Assembly (NCBI RefSeq): GCF_023161665.1
Contig: NZ_JALNTW010000014.1
Coordinates: 1-64,000 of the forward strand
DNA: 64,000 nucleotides
Direction: 5' to 3'
From: Shewanella sp. 1CM18E
GTDB lineage: Bacteria > Pseudomonadota > Gammaproteobacteria > Enterobacterales > Shewanellaceae
Shown: positions 18,190 through 26,358 of the stretch, in pieces
How the letters are laid out: each line of letters begins with the position of its first letter
Position numbering within the stretch: the stretch's first letter is position 1
Translations under genes and position numbers: made by a program
Notes under the pieces: generated by a model
Databases searched by the model: none
Told to the model about the DNA's origin: nothing
The model's input: only the letters and a program-made list of their open reading frames with translations

Positions 18190-18505
18190 CGAATTAACCC
18201 TTTATCATTATTTATGGGCAACAAGCTTAACGTAGAGCGAGTGTATAAATCGACATAAAAATCATATTGTTGAGCCTTAGTTCTTTAACAATAAAGTTCG
18301 ACTATTTACTTGATAAATGATGGCGTAATAAAGCTAAAGCAAATCTCACTAACAATTACCCTGATGTATTTTTTGTCAGCTCAGTATTCCAAGCACCATA
18401 CCGGAGAGCATTCACTTACCGCAATGTTTTGCAAAAATACATAAAAAATCCGCTATGGGTATTAACACATAACGGATCACTGTCGATGATTAGGTGAAGA
18501 TAAAC
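18190..18505. other. creB-glcB intergenic region
   Basis: About 315 bp between the creB start and the glcB end, both on the minus strand. It contains the glcB terminator at its right end and presumably the creBCD promoter. No open frame or recognisable operator was seen. Confidence 0.45.
18443..18477 (-). terminator. probable terminator after glcB
   Basis: On the minus strand a stem ATCCGTTATG/CATAGCGGAT (one mismatch) is followed by TTTTTTAT. It lies just downstream of the glcB stop. Confidence 0.65.
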
Positions 18506-20689
18506 CTAGTTAGTATTAACATTGGCCTTAGCTTGCTTTCGGTAAGCATGTAATAAAGGCTCGGTGTAACCAGAGGGTTGCTGCGTACCTTTAAAAATCA
18601 AATCGCAAGCCGCTTTAAAGGCGATTCCCTCAAAACTAGGTGCCATACTGATATATTCGCTATCAGCCTGATTTTGCTTATCTACTACTAGCGCCATCTT
18701 TTTAAGTGATGCCATCACTTCTTCCTCTGTACAAACACCATGGTGTAGCCAATTAGCAAGATATTGCGAAGAAATACGTAACGTCGCCCTGTCTTCCATT
18801 AAACCTACGTTATTGATATCAGGTACTTTTGAGCAACCTACGCCTTGGTCAATCCAGCGCACCACGTAACCTAAAATACCTTGAGCGTTATTATCAAGCT
18901 CAAACTGCTTTTGCTCGGCCGTAAGCACATGATCAGCTTCCATCAAAGGCAAGGTCAGCAGATCATCTAAACTTGCGCGCTGCCTGTTTGCTAACTCATT
19001 TTGAACATCAGCGACACTCACTTGATGATAATGAGTTGAGTGTAGCACCGCACCGTTTGGCGACGGCACCCATGCGGTATTAGCACCAGCTTGTGGGTGA
19101 CCAATCTTTTGTTCGAGCATAGCCGCCATTTCATCCGGCATTGGCCACATACCCTTGCCTATTTGCGAGCGGCCTTGCAGTCCACACTCTAAGCCGATAT
19201 CGACATTCCAATCTTCATAAGCTTTTATCCAAGCTTGTTGTTTCATTACAGATTTGGCAACGAATGGCCCGGCCAACATAGAGGTGTGAATTTCATCACC
19301 GGTTCTGTCTAAAAAGCCGGTATTAATAAATACCACACGCTCTCTAGCGGCCCGAATACACTCTTTAAGATTAACCGTTGTGCGGCGTTCTTCATCCATA
19401 ATGCCAACTTTGATGGTATTGCGAGAAAGCTTGAGCGCATCTTCTATTCGGCTAAACAATTCGCAAGTAAATGCAACTTCTTCAGGGCCATGCATTTTAG
19501 GTTTAACAATATTGATTGAGCCTTTACGACTATTCCCACGCTGATTGTTGTTACCTTTCAAATCATGCAAAGCGGCAAAAGCCGTTACCATGCCATCTAA
19601 AAAGCCTTCAGGTACTTCATTACCATCTTTATCAAGTACCGCATCTATGGTCATTAGGTGACCAACATTACGCACAAACAGCAGGCTTCTTCCTGGTAAG
19701 CTTAACTGCTGCCCGTTAGGAGCAATATATTGTCGGTCATTGTTTAGCTCACGAACGATCTCTTTGCCATTCTTGACAAGTTTTGCAGTCAAGCGCCCTT
19801 GCATTAATCCGAGCCAGTTTTGGTAAACCTCTACTTTATCTTCAGCATCAACGGCGGCGACAGAATCCTCACAATCCATAATGGTTGTCACGGCAGCCTC
19901 AACTAAAAGATCTTTAACTCCTGCTAGATCAGATTTACCCACCAGATGATTGCGATCAATTTGGATCTCAATATGTAGGCCATTATTGACAATAAGAATT
20001 GCAGAAGGATCTGATTGTTCGCCATTAAAACCCGCGAACTTACTAGCTGTAGTTAGTTCAGTTGTATCACCGCTATCAAGTTTCGCTTTTAATACACCGC
20101 TTTCAATAAAGTATTGAGTGACGTTAGCGTGGGAACCATTGACTAACTGTACTGCGGTATCAAGGTGCTGCTTAGCAAAAGCAATCACTTTATCACCGCG
20201 CTTAGGGTTGTATTCTTTGGTCAGTTCAGCCCCATCGGCGTCGCTAATTGCGTCAGTACCATAAAGCGCATCGTACAAACTACCCCATCTCGCATTGGCT
20301 GCATTAAGGGCAAATCGTGCGTTTTTGACCGGTACAACTAGCTGAGGACCAGCTTGGCTGGTGATCTCGTTATCAACATTTTCGGTACTAATAGAAAACG
20401 CCGCGCCTTCTGCAACTAGATAACCAATATCAGTTAAAAAGGCTTTATAAGCGCCTAAATCAAATGGCTTGCTGCTATTTCCAAGATGCCATTCGTCTAT
20501 TTGCTGTTGCAGCTGCTCGCGTTTTGCCAATAATGCTTGATTGACGGGGCCGAGATCATTAACGATTGCCTCAAATTTTCTCCAAAAGAGCTGTGAACTA
20601 ATCCCGGTGCCAGGGCAAATTTCGCTATCAACCAACTCCCATAGTGACTTTGCTATCTGCAATCCACCTACTCGAATACGTGCTGTCAT
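18506..20689 (-). CDS. glcB: malate synthase G
   Basis: It condenses glyoxylate with acetyl-CoA to malate, the second step of the glyoxylate shunt. The 727 residues are standard for isoform G. The start MTARIRVGGLQIAKSLWELV is typical. The catalytic-barrel segments TTIMDCEDSVAAVDAEDK and GIMDEERRTTVNLKE are present, and the general-base aspartate lies in LMEDRATLRIS near residue 635. An all-beta inserted domain spans roughly residues 150-250; a separate protein at 55.4-55.9 kb resembles it. It is next to a LysR gene and isocitrate lyase, so the shunt genes form one locus. Confidence 0.96.
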   Translation of the reverse strand: MTARIRVGGLQIAKSLWELVDSEICPGTGISSQLFWRKFEAIVNDLGPVNQALLAKREQLQQQIDEWHLGNSSKPFDLGAYKAFLTDIGYLVAEGAAFSISTENVDNEITSQAGPQLVVPVKNARFALNAANARWGSLYDALYGTDAISDADGAELTKEYNPKRGDKVIAFAKQHLDTAVQLVNGSHANVTQYFIESGVLKAKLDSGDTTELTTASKFAGFNGEQSDPSAILIVNNGLHIEIQIDRNHLVGKSDLAGVKDLLVEAAVTTIMDCEDSVAAVDAEDKVEVYQNWLGLMQGRLTAKLVKNGKEIVRELNNDRQYIAPNGQQLSLPGRSLLFVRNVGHLMTIDAVLDKDGNEVPEGFLDGMVTAFAALHDLKGNNNQRGNSRKGSINIVKPKMHGPEEVAFTCELFSRIEDALKLSRNTIKVGIMDEERRTTVNLKECIRAARERVVFINTGFLDRTGDEIHTSMLAGPFVAKSVMKQQAWIKAYEDWNVDIGLECGLQGRSQIGKGMWPMPDEMAAMLEQKIGHPQAGANTAWVPSPNGAVLHSTHYHQVSVADVQNELANRQRASLDDLLTLPLMEADHVLTAEQKQFELDNNAQGILGYVVRWIDQGVGCSKVPDINNVGLMEDRATLRISSQYLANWLHHGVCTEEEVMASLKKMALVVDKQNQADSEYISMAPSFEGIAFKAACDLIFKGTQQPSGYTEPLLHAYRKQAKANVNTN

Positions 20690-20891
20690 AGTGTGCCCTT
20701 CTTTTCTGTAAAACCATTTACGCTAAAGATGTCCGTTTGTATCGAAACCTTTTCTCTACTCTTACCAGCCTATACTGTTAAGCCGCCATTTATAAAATTT
20801 ATACTCTTTATCCCCACTATTCACGATAGTTATCAAAAACCGCTAATTTGCGTATAAAAACAACAAAAATGAAAATAGATTACCTTTCTTG

Positions 20892-21836
20892 CTAGCCACG
20901 GCCAAAACTGTCTGCGGTTTGAGTTATTAATTGGCGCATCCATTTGTGAGCTGGATTATGTTGAAGCAATGGGCTCCAAGCCATAGTGAGTGCAATAGGT
21001 TGGATAACAAAAGGTGGCGGAACAATACAAACTCGCTCGTTATTCTCGTGCTGCTTAGCCATTTTACTTGGTATGGTAGCGATCAAATCTTGTTGCTCTG
21101 CCAACAAACAAGCCGCTTGATAATGGCGAGTAAATACGGTGATCCGTCGCTGCACGCCTATCTTTGTTAATGCTTCATCAACCCATCCCAAACGTTGTAC
21201 GTCACCGGGATCCATACCGACACCAACTCCCATGCCTGTTTTACTCACCCAAACATGATTAGCTTTTAAATAACTATCCAGAGAGAATTTATCCAGAACA
21301 GGATTTGTCTTACTAATCAGACAACTAAAGTCATCACTCCATAATACCTTTTGATGAAATGACTGCGGAATACTATCAAATCGGTTGATCACCATATCAA
21401 CCCGTCCCTGCTCGACATCAGGAAAGCTCACATCACTTGGCGTCATAATATCTAAGATAACATTAGGCGCCTCAGTACGCAGTCTTGCGATCAGTGGTGG
21501 TAGCAAAGTCGCCTCGGCGTAATCACTTGCCATAACACGAAACACTTGCTCACTTTCTGCGGCATTAAACTCTGCGCGCGGTTGCACAGCTTTCTCAAGT
21601 CCAATAATCAGTTCGCTAATTGTCGGTTGTAATTCTTGCGCGCGCTCTGTAGGTGTCATGCCTTGGCTGGTTCTTATCAGCAGCGGATCATCAAATAATG
21701 TACGCAATCTTTTTAAGCCATTACTCATTGCTGGTTGGCTAATTCCCAGTTGATCCGCCGCCTTTGTAACATTTCTTTCACGTAACAAAACATCCAAATA
21801 AACCAATAGATTCAGGTCAATACGAGATATATTCAT
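20892..21836 (-). CDS. LysR-family regulator of the glyoxylate shunt locus
   Basis: A LysR-type regulator of 314 residues. The N-terminal winged helix reads LNLLVYLDVLLRERNVTKAA, then QLGISQPAMSNGLKRL. The effector domain starts near residue 90. Its position between glcB (same strand) and divergent aceA (110-bp gap) points to control of one or both, with a shunt metabolite as likely inducer. That role is inferred from context only. The intergenic stretch includes ATAAATTAGACTTAT, a plausible but unproven T-N11-A site. Confidence 0.9.
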   Translation of the reverse strand: MNISRIDLNLLVYLDVLLRERNVTKAADQLGISQPAMSNGLKRLRTLFDDPLLIRTSQGMTPTERAQELQPTISELIIGLEKAVQPRAEFNAAESEQVFRVMASDYAEATLLPPLIARLRTEAPNVILDIMTPSDVSFPDVEQGRVDMVINRFDSIPQSFHQKVLWSDDFSCLISKTNPVLDKFSLDSYLKANHVWVSKTGMGVGVGMDPGDVQRLGWVDEALTKIGVQRRITVFTRHYQAACLLAEQQDLIATIPSKMAKQHENNERVCIVPPPFVIQPIALTMAWSPLLQHNPAHKWMRQLITQTADSFGRG

Positions 21837-21946
21837 GAGATAAATACCGACAATAGAGACTATAAATTAGACTTATTTAAACAAATCTTACTACTATTTT
21901 CAACGTAATCAATCGCCGCTAATCATATTGTTAAAGGAATAGACAC

Positions 21947-23530
21947 ATGACAAATTACAGAACAAACATCGATGAAGCTGCTACCTTGATTAATGCTGAA
22001 GGTAGCGCATGGAATGCAATCAACCCTGAATCTGTAGCCCGCATGCGTCTACAAAACCGCTTTAAAACCGGTTTAGATATTGCGAAGTACACAGCCAAAA
22101 TTATGCGTGAAGATATGGAAAACTACGACAAAGATTCGTCACAGTACACCCAGTCTTTAGGTTGCTGGCACGGTTTTATCGGCCAACAGAAAATGATTTC
22201 TATCAAAAAGCATCTGCTTACCACTAAACGTCGCTACTTATATCTATCAGGTTGGATGGTTGCTGCACTAAGAAGTGAATTTGGTCCATTACCAGACCAA
22301 TCTATGCATGAAAAGACATCAGTTGCTTCACTAATTAAAGAGCTTTACACCTTCCTAAGACAAGCTGACGCACGTGAGTTAGGCGGCCTATTCCGTCAAT
22401 TAGATGCAGCTACCGAAGCAGAAAAGCCAGCAATTCAAGCGAAGATTGATAATTTTGAAACTCATGTTGTACCAATTATTGCAGATATCGATGCCGGTTT
22501 TGGTAACGAAGAAGCGACTTACCTGATGGCTAAACAGATGATTGAAGCCGGTGCGTGTTGTATCCAGCTTGAAAACCAAGTATCTGACGTTAAGCAATGC
22601 GGCCACCAAGACGGTAAAGTAACTGTACCTCATGTAGAGTTCTTGGCAAAAATCAACGCTGTTCGTTATGCATTCCTTGAACTTGGCATTGATGACGGCG
22701 TGATTGTTGCGCGTACAGATTCATTAGGTGCCGGTCTTACACAAAAGATTGCTGTAACTAATGAGCCTGGTGATTTGGGTGAGCAATACAACTCATTCCT
22801 AGAAGTTGAAGCTGTAGATGCGGCTAACCTTGCAAACGGCGATGTAGTGTTCCAGCAAAATGGTCAACTAGTAAAACCAGCTCGACTACCGAATGGTTTA
22901 TTCCAGTTCCGTAAAGGAACAGGTGAAGAACGCTGCGTGCTTGACTGTATTACATCATTACAAAACGGTGCTGACTTACTGTGGATTGAAACTGAAAAGC
23001 CACACGTTGCCCAGATTGGCGCTATGGTAAATAAGATCCGTGAAACCATTCCAAATGCTAAGCTAGTTTACAATAACTCGCCTTCGTTTAACTGGACCCT
23101 AAACTTCCGTCAGCAAGTATTTGATGCGATGACTGAAGCAGGTCAAGATGTATCAGCATACGACCGCGATAAGCTAATGAGTGTTGATTACGACAATACT
23201 GAGCTCGCAATACAAGCTGATGAGAAGATCCGTACCTTCCAAGCAGATGCTGCGCGTGAAGCGGGTATTTTCCATCACTTGATTACGCTACCAACATATC
23301 ATACCGCTGCGCTATCGACTGATAACCTAGCCAAAGAGTACTTTGGTGACCAAGGCATGCTAGGTTATGTAGCCAATGTTCAGCGTAAAGAGATCCGCCA
23401 AGGTATTGCCTGTGTTAAGCACCAAAATATGGCTGGTTCTGACATGGGTGATGATCACAAGGAATACTTCTCGGGTGATCAGGCGCTAAAAGCATCAGGT
23501 AAAGACAATACCATGAACCAATTTAGCTAA
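21947..23530 (+). CDS. aceA: isocitrate lyase, long Pseudomonas-type
   Basis: It cleaves isocitrate to glyoxylate and succinate, opening the glyoxylate shunt. At 527 residues it is longer than E. coli AceA (434). It has the loop KQCGHQDGKVTVPH, where the E. coli class reads KKCGH, so it belongs to the longer class known from Pseudomonas aeruginosa. The magnesium/substrate region PIIADIDAGFGNEEATY is intact. A strong SD (AAAGGAA) is 7 bp upstream. It is divergent from the LysR gene and followed by a clear terminator. Codon use suggests high expression. Confidence 0.97.
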   Translation: MTNYRTNIDEAATLINAEGSAWNAINPESVARMRLQNRFKTGLDIAKYTAKIMREDMENYDKDSSQYTQSLGCWHGFIGQQKMISIKKHLLTTKRRYLYLSGWMVAALRSEFGPLPDQSMHEKTSVASLIKELYTFLRQADARELGGLFRQLDAATEAEKPAIQAKIDNFETHVVPIIADIDAGFGNEEATYLMAKQMIEAGACCIQLENQVSDVKQCGHQDGKVTVPHVEFLAKINAVRYAFLELGIDDGVIVARTDSLGAGLTQKIAVTNEPGDLGEQYNSFLEVEAVDAANLANGDVVFQQNGQLVKPARLPNGLFQFRKGTGEERCVLDCITSLQNGADLLWIETEKPHVAQIGAMVNKIRETIPNAKLVYNNSPSFNWTLNFRQQVFDAMTEAGQDVSAYDRDKLMSVDYDNTELAIQADEKIRTFQADAAREAGIFHHLITLPTYHTAALSTDNLAKEYFGDQGMLGYVANVQRKEIRQGIACVKHQNMAGSDMGDDHKEYFSGDQALKASGKDNTMNQFS

Positions 23531-23857
23531 GTCGTCATTAGAGCATTGAATTTTTGAAGTGGATTTGATGCTCAATAATGAGCTAATAACGAAAGGCCTG
23601 CTATCTAGCAGGCCTTTTTATCTATGAGTATAAAGGTGGCTATAAATCATCGCCTGGTTAACTTTGCTTTACTCATATTATTTACTGACTCTGTTACTGA
23701 CGAGCATTTTACTTGGCTAATAATGGCAATTCACTATCCATAAACAGTGATCCAGTTAACACTTAGCTTAATACGTATCAAAATGTAACACCTCATACTT
23801 GAATACAGCTACTACGCTCGTTACCCTGCGCGCTTTATTTTTCAATCGGTAACAAGC
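23531..23857. other. aceA-pilin intergenic region
   Basis: About 325 bp: the aceA terminator, then AT-rich sequence without an open frame that presumably carries the promoter of the pilin-like gene. Nothing else recognisable. Confidence 0.45.
23592..23619 (+). terminator. rho-independent terminator after aceA
   Basis: The stem AAAGGCCTGCTA/TAGCAGGCCTTTTT with a small loop and T-run on the + strand. Confidence 0.88.
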
Positions 23858-24424
23858 ATGCAAGCATCTCGCAATAATTCATATGGTTTTACATTAATAG
23901 AACTGGTTTTTGTCATCATTATTGTTGCGATTATATCGATAGTAGCACTACCCAAACTGATTAACTTAGACCGAGATGCACATATCGCTCAGCTTAATTC
24001 AATTGCTGCATCAATTAGCGCACAAAACCAGCTAACTTACAGTAAAAGTGCGATTGCTCATATTGAGCAACTAAAGGGATGTTCTTACGCTTGTGGCAAT
24101 CACCCTAATTGGGACATCAGGCAAGGCGAATACTTTATCGATGCAAGCGCTACTCGTCTTTATGTCAGCATGGGTTATCCGCTTCCGCCGCTAACATCTA
24201 GCGCAACGGTTAATAATAACTACCGTACTGTTTTTGGTTTACCAAGCACAGAATTTGACTTTACCAGTGTGACTCGCCATTTATCTGCCACTGCAATTGT
24301 GCCGATAAAATGGTCAGAAAAACTAAACGATATTAAGAATGGTATTTTTGAGTGCCATGTAGAATATAGCTCGCCAACATCGATTCGAAACTATAGCGTA
24401 AAAGTCTTTACTAAAGATTGCTAA
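23858..24424 (+). CDS. type IV pilin-like (pseudopilin) protein, copy 1
   Basis: An exported fibre-type subunit processed by prepilin peptidase. The 188 residues begin with a short leader ending in glycine, cleaved before FTLIELVFVIIIVAI, with the Glu at +5 required for assembly. The hydrophobic helix runs to about residue 33. The globular domain has cysteine pairs (CSYAC in the middle, a C near residue 168 and a final C). It resembles the next gene in length, motifs and C-terminal layout, so the two are tandem paralogues. It could be a minor pilin of an MSHA or type IV system, or a secretion pseudopilin. No assembly genes are nearby. Confidence 0.8.
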   Translation: MQASRNNSYGFTLIELVFVIIIVAIISIVALPKLINLDRDAHIAQLNSIAASISAQNQLTYSKSAIAHIEQLKGCSYACGNHPNWDIRQGEYFIDASATRLYVSMGYPLPPLTSSATVNNNYRTVFGLPSTEFDFTSVTRHLSATAIVPIKWSEKLNDIKNGIFECHVEYSSPTSIRNYSVKVFTKDC

Positions 24425-24470
24425 GTCAGGACAGAGTCAAAGCTTGAGCCTAGTTAAAGATAAGCTCAAG

Positions 24471-24499
24471 CTAGAGCTAGCACTAGCACTAGCACTAGA
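24471..24499. repeat. hexamer CTAGCA microsatellite
   Basis: Three exact and two imperfect tandem copies of CTAGCA lie in the gap between the two pilin-like genes. They are not in a coding frame. Confidence 0.8.
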
Positions 24500-24683
24500 A
24501 CCATATTTAGCTAAACACTAGTTCTTACGCGACTCCCTGACAGCTATAAGCATAAGTTTCAACCAGTTAAAATGTGACTCTGACTGCAATTACGATATTC
24601 CTCCGTTTTGCAGTCACTTAGTTGCTTGTTTGCAAAAGCAATAATCATTATTCTCCGCGCTTTTGTACACTCCGTTCACTAGC

Positions 24684-25247
24684 ATGCTTATTAAAAACAA
24701 ATCAACCTGCGGTTATACGCTTATAGAACTGGTCACTGTAGTCGTTATTTTAGCCATCATTGCAGTGTTTACTCTGCCTAAACTCCTTGATATCGGTCAA
24801 AATGCGCAAATCGCCCAACTTCAAGATGTGGCAGCAAAGGTCGATGCCCAGAACAAGATTATTTATACTAAAACAGCGATTGAAAGCATTAATGAACTCT
24901 CGGGCTGTTCGTTATTTAATAAACACCCCAACTGCAATAGGCTGTTTGGTGAGTACTTTATCGATGTCAGTGGCACTAAGGTTTATGTCAGCAATGGATA
25001 TCCGCTGGCTCCAATCAAGCTAAACAACATCATCAACAATAACTATCGCAAAGCTTTTGGTTTGTCTGAAGAAGACTTTCTTATCACTAATGTATACAAG
25101 CGTTCAGGCTCTGCAGCAATCGTACCGGCAAAATGGCAAGATAAGCTTGGTCAAATTCGTTCAGGTAAATTTGAATGCCATGTTGAATATCGCTCACCAA
25201 CTCGGCGACATGAATACGCGGTAACAACATATACCCGAGATTGCTAA
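24684..25247 (+). CDS. type IV pilin-like (pseudopilin) protein, copy 2
   Basis: A paralogue of the upstream gene: leader MLIKNKSTCG, then YTLIELVTVVVILAI with Glu at +5. The conserved LPKLLDIGQNAQIAQLQDVA, GEYFIDVSGT and FECHVEYRSPT blocks also occur in copy 1. The 187-residue start is chosen at an ATG close to the leader; an in-frame TTG lies 21 bp upstream but gives an unusually long leader. The function is export as a pilus or pseudopilus subunit, with no assembly partners in view. A terminator follows, so the pair may form a single unit despite the 259-bp gap. Confidence 0.8.
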   Translation: MLIKNKSTCGYTLIELVTVVVILAIIAVFTLPKLLDIGQNAQIAQLQDVAAKVDAQNKIIYTKTAIESINELSGCSLFNKHPNCNRLFGEYFIDVSGTKVYVSNGYPLAPIKLNNIINNNYRKAFGLSEEDFLITNVYKRSGSAAIVPAKWQDKLGQIRSGKFECHVEYRSPTRRHEYAVTTYTRDC

Positions 25248-25283
25248 CTTGAGTATGCCTTAGATTAGCAGCCGTATTAAATA

Positions 25284-25318
25284 CAAAAAAGCCAGAACTT
25301 ATGTTCTGGCTTTGTTTT
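25284..25318 (+). terminator. rho-independent terminator after pilin pair
   Basis: The stem AAAGCCAGAAC/GTTCTGGCTTT is followed by GTTTT. The A-run on the left means it may also serve the convergent gene. Confidence 0.82.
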
Positions 25319-25376
25319 ACCCGCCCCCTATTTGAGCTGCAATTAATCGCTTGTTAACCGTATAAATATCTTATGT

Positions 25377-25808
25377 TTAGCTCGATTCAACCGCTTGCAC
25401 CGCCTCGCGACAAATATTGGTATTTACCACCATGACACTTTTCAAACGTTCACCATCACTAAATATGTTAAGTGAACAACGGGCGCCGTCACGGCTAACT
25501 CTAGCGCGATAATCTTCAATCCAAATATGTTTCCCCTTAGGAAAGACATATCTCAGTGTTAAGACGCCGTTATCGTTTATCGCTAGCGCGTAAAAACGAT
25601 TTAATTGCTCAGTGTATCCGGCATACAAGAGTAATAAAGGCAAAAAGCCGCATTTTAACATCACTATCTTTGCCTTTAGCTTTTTCATTTTGCGGTACGC
25701 GTCAATTCTAATAACGGTATAGCTAAGTATTATCGCTAACACAGAAAACCAAACAAAATTACTAAACTTAGACCACGCAATAGACGGATCTTGTAAAACG
25801 ATTTCCAT
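25377..25808 (-). CDS. small membrane protein of unknown function
   Basis: I do not recognise this 143-residue protein. Hydrophobic segments near residues 17-33 and 53-64 bracket a very basic stretch (RKMKKLKAKI). The C-terminal half is soluble and could form a small beta-rich domain (NGVLTLRYVFPKGKHIWIED). It stands alone between the pilin terminator and a monooxygenase-like gene. The frame is clean and the codon use ordinary, so it is probably real. Confidence 0.65.
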   Translation of the reverse strand: MEIVLQDPSIAWSKFSNFVWFSVLAIILSYTVIRIDAYRKMKKLKAKIVMLKCGFLPLLLLYAGYTEQLNRFYALAINDNGVLTLRYVFPKGKHIWIEDYRARVSRDGARCSLNIFSDGERLKSVMVVNTNICREAVQAVESS

Positions 25809-25954
25809 ATCATAAACCTATGACTTAATTCGACAGCGCGTTAAGTCTTTTTAACTGACGCTCTCTGTTAGCTAGCCATTTACCCTACTATTTGTTCGGC
25901 TATTTATCTGTTATTTATTCAGTAGTCCAATGAGTAAACTCGTGGTATGCAGAG

Positions 25955-26281
25955 TTATTCACCATTGAAAGAATACTCACGTTCAACTTTTGCAATTCGT
26001 AAGGTAAAAGATGAACACCACTTTTCACGGCCTAACCGCTGCGCTTCTAAGTGTTCAGCATTTAATTTCCACGCTTTAATATCTGCAAGGCTTCGCCAAT
26101 AAGACACAGTGATCCCCAACTGCTCCCGCGCCGACTCCATTCCAAGAAGCCCCTCTTGTTGCTCTGCCAGCTCAATCATGGTTTGTCCCATAGTAGCATA
26201 TCCTTCGATGTTTTCTGCCATTTCAGACGTAAAAACAACGCAGTAGTAAGGTGGCGTTGGCGTGTTTGCGATAAGGCTCAT
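25955..26281 (-). CDS. antibiotic biosynthesis monooxygenase (ABM) domain protein
   Basis: A 108-residue dimeric alpha/beta-barrel-type protein. The motifs YYCVVFTSEMAENIEGY, GLLGMESAREQLGITVSYW and LADIKAWKLNAEHLEAQRLG match small ABM proteins of the type that carry a W-x-[ST]-x-x-[DA] segment. Family members include quinol or haem-related monooxygenases as well as proteins without known activity, so no substrate can be assigned. It is adjacent to the S9 peptidase on the same strand but separated by that gene's terminator-side region. Confidence 0.8.
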   Translation of the reverse strand: MSLIANTPTPPYYCVVFTSEMAENIEGYATMGQTMIELAEQQEGLLGMESAREQLGITVSYWRSLADIKAWKLNAEHLEAQRLGREKWCSSFTLRIAKVEREYSFNGE

Positions 26282-26317
26282 CTATTTATTCCTTTAAAGA
26301 CAAAATTATGATGCTCA

Positions 26318-26348
26318 ATAAAAAAGCCAGAATTTTCATTCTGGCTTT
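26318..26348 (-). terminator. terminator after the S9 peptidase
   Basis: On the minus strand the stem AAAGCCAGAAT/ATTCTGGCTTT is followed by TTTATTG. It sits just beyond the stop of the peptidase gene. Confidence 0.8.
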
Positions 26349-26358
26349 CGGGTTTTAT

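Noticed and set aside
24471..24499. Hexamer repeat as a phase-variation switch
   Set aside because: It lies about 185 bp before the second pilin gene and is outside any frame. A six-base unit would not shift frame, and no promoter spacing could be defined.
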